Origin: Candidatus Gastranaerophilales bacterium
GTDB lineage: Bacteria > Cyanobacteriota > Vampirovibrionia > Gastranaerophilales > Gastranaerophilaceae
DNA: 64,000 nucleotides
Assembly: GCA_947587615.1 (NCBI GenBank)
Contig: CANPYC010000004.1
Coordinates: 1-64,000, forward strand
Reading direction: 5' to 3'
This document shows, piece by piece, positions 59,220-64,000 of the stretch. Under the pieces are notes generated by a model. That model worked only from the letters and a program-made list of their open reading frames with translations. It was not told the DNA's origin and ran no database searches. Both the position numbers and the translations under genes were made by a program. Numbering within the stretch: the stretch's first letter is position 1; every line of letters begins with the position of its first letter.

Positions 59220-60146
59220 TTATTTTACAATTAAAAACCCGATATAGATAATATAGATAATTGTAAAAATATACCCATGTACTCTTGATAAAACATGTGT
59301 TTTAAATGTACATAAAAATAGTGCAGCAACAGCTAAAAGAGCAATTAAACCGTCAAAAAGAAAGGCTCTGTCAAAAGCTATCGGATGAATTAAAGTACTT
59401 AAACCCAACACAAAAAGAATGTTGAATATATTTGAACCTACAATATTGCCGATTGCAATATCCGATTGCTTTTTAAGTGCTGCAATAACGCATGTTACAA
59501 GCTCGGGCAGGCTTGTTCCGATTGCAATAACCGTTAAACCTATAATTCTATCGGAAATATTAAGCCTATGAGCAATATCAACGGCGCTATCAACCGTGAA
59601 ATTACTTCCATACACCAAAGCCAAAAGCCCGCCGATTACAAAAAGAAGAATTTTAAACATTCCCATAGGTTTAATTTCATCATTCTGTTCGTTGTTATTT
59701 TTTGCAATTTTAAAAAGATAAACAAAAAATAAACCGAAGAAAGCAAGCAAAATTAAAGCGCAATACCTGTTAATAGAGTGAAAATAATATCCTAGGGCGC
59801 ACACTAAAACCGTTATAAAACCCACAAAAGGAATTTCATATTTAATTGTATTTTTTTGAATTGTAAGTGCACAAATTGAAGAAGTTACCCCTAAAATTAA
59901 AAATATATTTGCAATATTGCTTCCTAAAACATTACCTATTGCAACACCGTTCGCCCCTTTTAGAGCGGAAACAATACTCACGCTTGCTTCAGGCGCACTT
60001 GTTCCCATTGCTACAATTGTTAAACCGATTATAATTGAGGGAATTTTAAATTTTTGAGCAAGAGCGCAAGCCCCGTCAACAAAGAAATCTGCCCCTTTTG
60101 TAAGCATTATAAGCCCGAGTATTAATAATAGAATGCTTAATAACAT
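59220..60146 (-). CDS. Na+/Ca2+ exchanger-type cation antiporter (CaCA family)
   Basis: The 308-aa membrane protein has ten or so spans in two inverted halves, each with a signature: GTSAPEASVS near residue 49 and GTSLPELVTC near residue 206, the acidic alpha repeats that bind the cation. Family members (YrbG type) exchange sodium or protons for calcium. It overlaps the start of the protease gene by one base and follows the response regulator and protease in a tight operon, which suggests control by that regulator. The ion is not proven. Confidence 0.88.
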   Translation of the reverse strand: MLLSILLLILGLIMLTKGADFFVDGACALAQKFKIPSIIIGLTIVAMGTSAPEASVSIVSALKGANGVAIGNVLGSNIANIFLILGVTSSICALTIQKNTIKYEIPFVGFITVLVCALGYYFHSINRYCALILLAFFGLFFVYLFKIAKNNNEQNDEIKPMGMFKILLFVIGGLLALVYGSNFTVDSAVDIAHRLNISDRIIGLTVIAIGTSLPELVTCVIAALKKQSDIAIGNIVGSNIFNILFVLGLSTLIHPIAFDRAFLFDGLIALLAVAALFLCTFKTHVLSRVHGYIFTIIYIIYIGFLIVK

Positions 60147-61447
60147 TATTCTTCCTCCGATTTTTTATTATTATAATCCGAGTTGGTGTCAAGACTCAAG
60201 CTTTTTTCAAGGTAATTTTTTGCATAAATAAGCTGTGAATCAATGTTATTAATAAAATCTCCATGGCTTAAATTAACGTTATAATCGGGTTGAATGCCTT
60301 TTTCGTTAATATCTGCGCCTTTTGGAGTTAAGTATCTTGCAATTGTTAAATTCATTCCTGATTTATTGGGAAGCGAATAAACTTTTTGTACAAGTCCTTT
60401 GCCAAAAGTGCTTGTGCCGACTAAAACAGCTCTGTTGTTGTCATGAAGAGCTGATGATAAAATCTCGGAAGCGGAAGCGGTTGAAGAATCAATCAAAACA
60501 ACCATCGGATTATCGTAAATACAGCCTTCGTTATTGGCATTATATACGTTTTTCTTTCCCTGACGAGCAATAACATTAACAATAGTACCTTTATTCATAA
60601 ATAAATTTGAAATTAAAATTGCATTCTGAAAAAGTCCGCCCGAGTTGCCTCTCAAGTCAAGAATTAAACCTTTTGTATCTTTAAGCTTGTTTAGTGCAAT
60701 TACAAATTCTTTAGATGTATCAAGCCCGATAAAGCTTGAAATTCTGATATAGCCTATGTCATCGGTTAATTTTTTATATTCCGTTGTTTTTACTTTAATT
60801 TCTTCTCTTTTGATATTTTTGGTTAATTTTTCAGATCCCCTTAATATTTCAAGTTCAACGGATGAATTATAATCCCCCCTGATTAGCTGTGCGGCTTGAT
60901 ATATCGATTGTCCGTTCATATCAACCCCGTTAATTTTAAGAATAATATCCCCGGGCATAATTCCTTGATTGTGCGCAGGTGCGTTTTCTATAACGTTTAT
61001 TATATAAATTTTTCCCGATATTGAAGCAATATTAATCCCGATGCCGTATAATTTTGAATTAATCGCATTGTTTTGCTGTGAAAACTCTTCTTCCGACATA
61101 AACTTTGAATAAGAATCATCTAAACTTGCAAGCATTGAATTAATTGCAACATAAGCGTCTTGTTGAGTTTTAATTTGATAGAGATATCTTTTTTTCCATT
61201 TTGACCAATTTTGCTTGTTTAGCGAACTGTCGTAATAATTCAGTTTAATTATCTGCCAGGCATTTAAAAAAAGTTCTCTGGGTGCAGCTTGTTGACTATT
61301 AATTGTTCCGGAGTTTGAAAGAGCATTAATTCGCTCTATGCTTCTTGCGTCATTGTTTTTATCATTGATGAAAAATAACACTAAACCTGCAAGAATAAGA
61401 ACGGCTATATGTTTTAATTTTGCTGTATCGATATTTTTAAGCTTCAT
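60146..61447 (-). CDS. C-terminal processing peptidase, S41 family
   Basis: Serine protease that trims protein C-termini in the envelope. The 433-aa protein has an N-terminal membrane anchor (about 12-27, HIAVLILAGLVLFFI), a PDZ domain (about 120-190, with YGIGINIASISGKIYI and QGIMPGDIILKING), and the peptidase fold. The catalytic serine lies in STASASEI and the lysine in STFGKGLVQK. RGNSGGLF is the usual loop. It overlaps its neighbours by four bases and one base in an operon with the OmpR-type regulator and the cation exchanger. Confidence 0.91.
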   Translation of the reverse strand: MKLKNIDTAKLKHIAVLILAGLVLFFINDKNNDARSIERINALSNSGTINSQQAAPRELFLNAWQIIKLNYYDSSLNKQNWSKWKKRYLYQIKTQQDAYVAINSMLASLDDSYSKFMSEEEFSQQNNAINSKLYGIGINIASISGKIYIINVIENAPAHNQGIMPGDIILKINGVDMNGQSIYQAAQLIRGDYNSSVELEILRGSEKLTKNIKREEIKVKTTEYKKLTDDIGYIRISSFIGLDTSKEFVIALNKLKDTKGLILDLRGNSGGLFQNAILISNLFMNKGTIVNVIARQGKKNVYNANNEGCIYDNPMVVLIDSSTASASEILSSALHDNNRAVLVGTSTFGKGLVQKVYSLPNKSGMNLTIARYLTPKGADINEKGIQPDYNVNLSHGDFINNIDSQLIYAKNYLEKSLSLDTNSDYNNKKSEEE

Positions 61448-62163
61448 TTTTTGTCTTTTATTCCGTCGGCAATAAGTCTGTAACCGCCCCCGTAAATTGT
61501 TTGAATATATTTGTTTTTTCTTGAGGAAATTTTATCAATCTTTGATCTTAAATGTGTTATATGAACTCTTATTGTATCAATATCATCGTTTTCATCATAG
61601 CCCCAAACCTCTTTTAAAAGAGTGTTTGAAGAAACCATAGAACCTTCGTTTTGCATTAAGACATTTAAAATATCAAATTCAATCGGTGTTAGTTGAGTTT
61701 GTTTGTCGATAATCTGTACACGATATTCTTCAGGCATGAGGGTAATATCGCCTTTTGTCAGAGTTTCTTTAACTCTTAGAGAATCCGACTCTTTCCCCGA
61801 ACGATTTAAAAGCGCAATAACACGTGCTTTTAATTCTTCGATTTCAAAAGGTTTTGTTATATAATCGTCAACGCCCGAGTTAAAACCTTCAAGCTTATTA
61901 TTCAGCTCGGATAGTGCCGTAAGCATAATTATCGGTGTTTTTGAGATATTTTCGCTGTTGCGGATTTTTTTTGCAACATCATAACCGCTGACATTACCCA
62001 TCATAACATCTAATATTACAAGAGAGGGCTCTTCCTGTTTAATTAAAGCAAAACCTTTTATAGGGTCTGTTGAATACAAACACTTGTAGCCCATAAGTTC
62101 TAAATTAACCTTTATAAGCTCGCAAATTGCTAAATCATCATCAATAATTAAAATAGTATTCAT
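61444..62163 (-). CDS. OmpR-family response regulator
   Basis: A 239-aa winged-helix regulator. The receiver has Asp8/9/10 and phospho-acceptor Asp52 (VILDVMMG) with Lys104 in ITKPF. The DNA-binding half shows LTPIEFDILNVLMQNEGSMVSS and IRVHITHLRSKI plus the terminal beta-hairpin YGGGYRL. The layout resembles cyanobacterial RpaA/RpaB and PhoB. No cognate kinase gene follows; the protease gene overlaps by four bases, so it may respond to envelope conditions. No promoter is obvious. Confidence 0.9.
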   Translation of the reverse strand: MNTILIIDDDLAICELIKVNLELMGYKCLYSTDPIKGFALIKQEEPSLVILDVMMGNVSGYDVAKKIRNSENISKTPIIMLTALSELNNKLEGFNSGVDDYITKPFEIEELKARVIALLNRSGKESDSLRVKETLTKGDITLMPEEYRVQIIDKQTQLTPIEFDILNVLMQNEGSMVSSNTLLKEVWGYDENDDIDTIRVHITHLRSKIDKISSRKNKYIQTIYGGGYRLIADGIKDKK

Positions 62164-62248
62164 ATTGAAATTTTATAACTAAAAGTGTTTTGAGTAATAA
62201 AAGATTAAAAAATGTTAAAATTTTTTATAAAATAGTAAAAATTTCCTC

Positions 62249-62277
62249 TTGTATGTTTTTATGATATAGTGTATAGT
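62249..62277 (+). promoter_or_regulatory. Predicted speD promoter
   Basis: TTGTAT (62249-62254) and TATAGT (62272-62277) with 17-base spacing. The inferred start near 62284 lies downstream of a GTG at 62269 that would otherwise extend speD, so that GTG is not used. Confidence 0.45.
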
Positions 62278-62319
62278 AATTTTGCAGTACTAAAAAATAA
62301 ATATAAGGGGGAATATGAA

Positions 62320-62766
62320 TTGGCAATAATGACACCTATGGCTACAAACTCAATTGATAAGAGTACCTGTCAATATTTAGGAAGACACATTTTAGCAGAA
62401 TTTTTTGAATGTGATTCCAATGTTTTAAATAATCCAAAATTGGTTGAGAAATATATGTTGGATGCTGCTCTTGAATGCGGCGCTACTGTTGTTAATAAAT
62501 GTTTTCATTTATTTGCGCCCCATGGAGTATCGGGAGTGGTGATTATATCGGAAAGTCATTTGGCAATTCATACTTGGCCCGAATACGGTTATGCGGCTGT
62601 TGACTTGTTTACTTGCGGTGAACAGTGCGATCCTCGAATATCTTATGAATTTTTAAAAGAAAAATTTAATTCAAAAGACGCTAAATTTACTCAATTAAAC
62701 CGTGGTTTGATGAACTTAGAATCAAAACTTGAACATAAACCGTTTATGGTGTCCGAGCAATTCTAA
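62320..62766 (+). CDS. speD: S-adenosylmethionine decarboxylase proenzyme
   Basis: Supplies decarboxylated AdoMet for spermidine synthesis. I place the start at TTG 62320, nine bases after AAGGGGG (62305-62311). ATG 62329 is an alternative. The short form has the YLGRHILAEFF N-terminus and IISESHLAIHTWPE, where self-cleavage before the serine makes the pyruvoyl group. PHGVSGVV and a FTCG block complete the core. An out-of-frame four-codon unit, ATG 62315 to TAA 62329, ends on the A of ATG 62329. The partner speE is at 50544-51395. The family is certain; the exact start is not. Confidence 0.92.
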   Translation: MAIMTPMATNSIDKSTCQYLGRHILAEFFECDSNVLNNPKLVEKYMLDAALECGATVVNKCFHLFAPHGVSGVVIISESHLAIHTWPEYGYAAVDLFTCGEQCDPRISYEFLKEKFNSKDAKFTQLNRGLMNLESKLEHKPFMVSEQF

Positions 62767-62791
62767 TTTTAATAATACAGCTTGTAAATCT

Positions 62792-63292
62792 ATGCAACAA
62801 GAAGTTAAAATCAGAAAAATGACCGTTGATGATGTTGATGAAATTCTTCAAATCGAAGAATTATGTTATGGCGCTCATCATTGGTCAAGAGAGTCTTTTT
62901 TGACGGAATTAAGTAATAGAATTTCATCTTATAAATGTGCGCTTGTTGATGATAAATGCGTTGGTTATATGGGTATATGGAAAATTGTAAATGAAGCTCA
63001 TATAACAAATTTATCAGTTCATCCCGATTATCAAAACCAAAAAATTGCGCATAGGCTGCTTCTAAACTCGATTGACGAATGCTACGGGGAAAAAATAAAA
63101 TTCATAACCCTTGAAGTTAGAGTATCAAACGAAAAAGCAATATATCTTTATGAAAAGTTTGGTTTCAAATCCCTTGGTGTAAGGAAAAAATATTACCAGA
63201 ATAATAATGAAGACGCTCTTATAATGTGGAGTGAGAATATTTTTGATACAAAGTATAAAGATTTATATAAAAAAATAAGAACAAGTATTTAA
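62792..63292 (+). CDS. rimI: RimI-like N-acetyltransferase
   Basis: GNAT-family enzyme, related to the one that acetylates ribosomal protein S18. The start is ATG 62792 (MQQEVKIRKMTVDD); an upstream frame inside speD is rejected. The 166-aa protein shows the acetyl-CoA loop near YQNQKIAHRLL (family Q-x-x-G/A shape; the usual glycine is replaced), then TLEVRVSNEKAIYLYEKFGFKSLGVRKKYYQ, a typical RimI tail. It lies 25 bp after speD. The substrate, ribosomal protein or other, is inferred. Confidence 0.85.
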   Translation: MQQEVKIRKMTVDDVDEILQIEELCYGAHHWSRESFLTELSNRISSYKCALVDDKCVGYMGIWKIVNEAHITNLSVHPDYQNQKIAHRLLLNSIDECYGEKIKFITLEVRVSNEKAIYLYEKFGFKSLGVRKKYYQNNNEDALIMWSENIFDTKYKDLYKKIRTSI

Positions 63293-63349
63293 AGTTATGA
63301 TTTATGCTTTGGCGCAAAAGGGACTTAAATTATTATATTTAATTAATAA

Positions 63350-63377
63350 AAAAATAGCATAAATTTATGCTATTTTT
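63350..63377. terminator. Bidirectional terminator after rimI
   Basis: AAAAATAGCATAAA and TTTATGCTATTTTT (63350-63363 and 63364-63377) make a perfect 28-bp palindrome with an A-run and a T-run. It lies between the convergent rimI and membrane-protein genes and can end both transcripts. Confidence 0.8.
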
Positions 63378-63408
63378 AAATTTTGATTGTTTAATTTTAA
63401 ATTTAAAT

Positions 63409-63879
63409 TTATTGAAATTTTAAAATTACAACCATATTATAAACAGCGTTGCCGATTATGTATATATAAACACACATTATAGCTAACGTTAAATATTTTT
63501 GAAAATCGCCAAACACGATTAAATTGTTTGATTTTTTCATTTGTACATAGTCGGTAAATTCTTTGTGATAGGGTTGTTCGGGAAGTCTTGTTTCTAAGTA
63601 TTCCAATACTTTTGCATACTTTACTTTGATAAGCATTTGATAAGAGTCAATGTTCATCCACCACATCATTGAAGCAAAGAAACCTATTATTCCAAGTACA
63701 ATTGCAGGAGCATATTGCGGTGTTAAGGTACTTATTAAGTATGTTGTAACAAGATTTATAATATTTAAAACCAAATAAAATTTATTTGTGGAAAAGTGTC
63801 TGTCTATAAATTTTTCTTTAGCATCGGAATATATTCTGTATTGTTCTAATATTAAGAATTTTTCATCATTTGCATCCAT
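63409..63879 (-). CDS. Small membrane protein, 156 aa
   Basis: Three hydrophobic segments (about 35-52, 58-75, 130-150) with a cytoplasmic N-terminus and a middle loop ending LEYLETRLPEQPYHKE. The pattern W-W-x5-Y-x-x-L...K...LE-x-x-LP recalls the RipA-type small membrane proteins, but I assign this only weakly. AGGAG precedes the ATG (63874-63879 region). It is the last complete gene and has its own terminator on the left. Confidence 0.55.
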   Translation of the reverse strand: MDANDEKFLILEQYRIYSDAKEKFIDRHFSTNKFYLVLNIINLVTTYLISTLTPQYAPAIVLGIIGFFASMMWWMNIDSYQMLIKVKYAKVLEYLETRLPEQPYHKEFTDYVQMKKSNNLIVFGDFQKYLTLAIMCVYIYIIGNAVYNMVVILKFQ

Positions 63880-63949
63880 AAAAATGCTCCTTTCATAGAA
63901 TAAAGTTTATCATAATTTGAGTAATTGTATTTAATATAAAAGGAGGATT

Positions 63950-64000
63950 TTGCATAAAAAAATGGGGTATAACCCCAATTCGCATACTAGCCGAAGCATT
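63950..64000 (+). CDS. Partial gene running off the window end
   Basis: AGGAGG at 63941-63946 is followed by an open frame with TTG 63950 or ATG 63962 (MGYNPNSHTSRSI), open to the last base. The spacing to TTG is short and to ATG long, so the start is unclear. A small palindrome TGGGGT-ATA-ACCCCA lies inside. Only 13-17 codons are visible, and no product can be named. Confidence 0.3.
   Translation, partial: MHKKMGYNPNSHTSRSI

Noticed and set aside
62269-62319. Longer speD starting at GTG 62269
   Set aside because: It lies upstream of the predicted transcription start and lacks a ribosome site; the AAGGGGG motif supports a later start.

Overview
The window is AT-rich chromosomal DNA from what I infer to be a non-photosynthetic, anaerobic, flagellated relative of Cyanobacteria (Melainabacteria/Gastranaerophilales-like). 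The inference rests on a combination of traits. There is an S-layer-homology protein with a signal peptide and a TolC-like outer membrane protein. There is a DprA-like Rossmann protein of the short kind common in Cyanobacteria, and an OmpR-type regulator with an RpaA/RpaB-like layout. The window also has a flagellar fliFGHI cluster, an oxygen-independent ribonucleotide reductase (nrdD/nrdG), a flavoprotein-rubredoxin, and no photosynthesis gene. No 16S rRNA lies in the window, so the placement is not proven.

Layout. 0-9.6 kb: TPR proteins, tsaD, pnuC, a glutamine-dependent nadE and an OmpH/Skp-like chaperone, with a possible free-standing small RNA (1.93-2.02 kb) and REP-like palindromes (5.38-5.53 kb). 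9.8-12.9 kb: nrdD and nrdG, separated by a strikingly GC-rich 349-bp spacer. 13-25.5 kb: PHP phosphoesterase, membrane protein, radical SAM/SPASM enzyme, UvrD/PcrA helicase, amidohydrolase, ferredoxin-nitroreductase, SLH protein and TolC-like protein. A 0.53-kb cassette encoding an acidic coiled-coil protein occurs twice (2.07 and 14.35 kb). 25.5-33.3 kb: ogt plus flavoprotein-rubredoxin, ftsZ, then fliF-fliG-fliH-fliI. 33.3-37.4 kb: a three-gene operon on the minus strand (Rossmann protein, HAD hydrolase, Rossmann-radical SAM fusion) of unknown function. 37.6-43.2 kb: an accessory island with a catalytic-domain-only tyrosine recombinase followed by three degenerate copies of a toxin/immunity-like module. 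43.5-63.9 kb: rnpB, the primary sigma factor, rlmB, type IV pilus PilM/N-PilO-like genes, aroA, speE, fic, pgk, two-component regulators, tmk, a cation exchanger, a C-terminal processing protease, speD and rimI.

The most interesting part is the island at 38.4-43.2 kb. An intact 377-aa protein has a conserved N-terminal region, an acidic repeat linker and a C-terminal GH108-type muramidase domain. Its stop codon overlaps that of a convergent, exported LprI-type lysozyme inhibitor. A second copy shares the N-terminal region but carries a different C-terminal domain; it is broken by a 121-bp GC-rich insertion with a 5-bp target duplication and by an in-frame TAG. A third copy is reduced to a C-terminal stub. 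All three inhibitor-side genes share nearly the same promoter and signal peptide, with an arrangement that predicts leaderless mRNA. I read this as a polymorphic, interbacterial peptidoglycan-targeting toxin system diversified by recombination.
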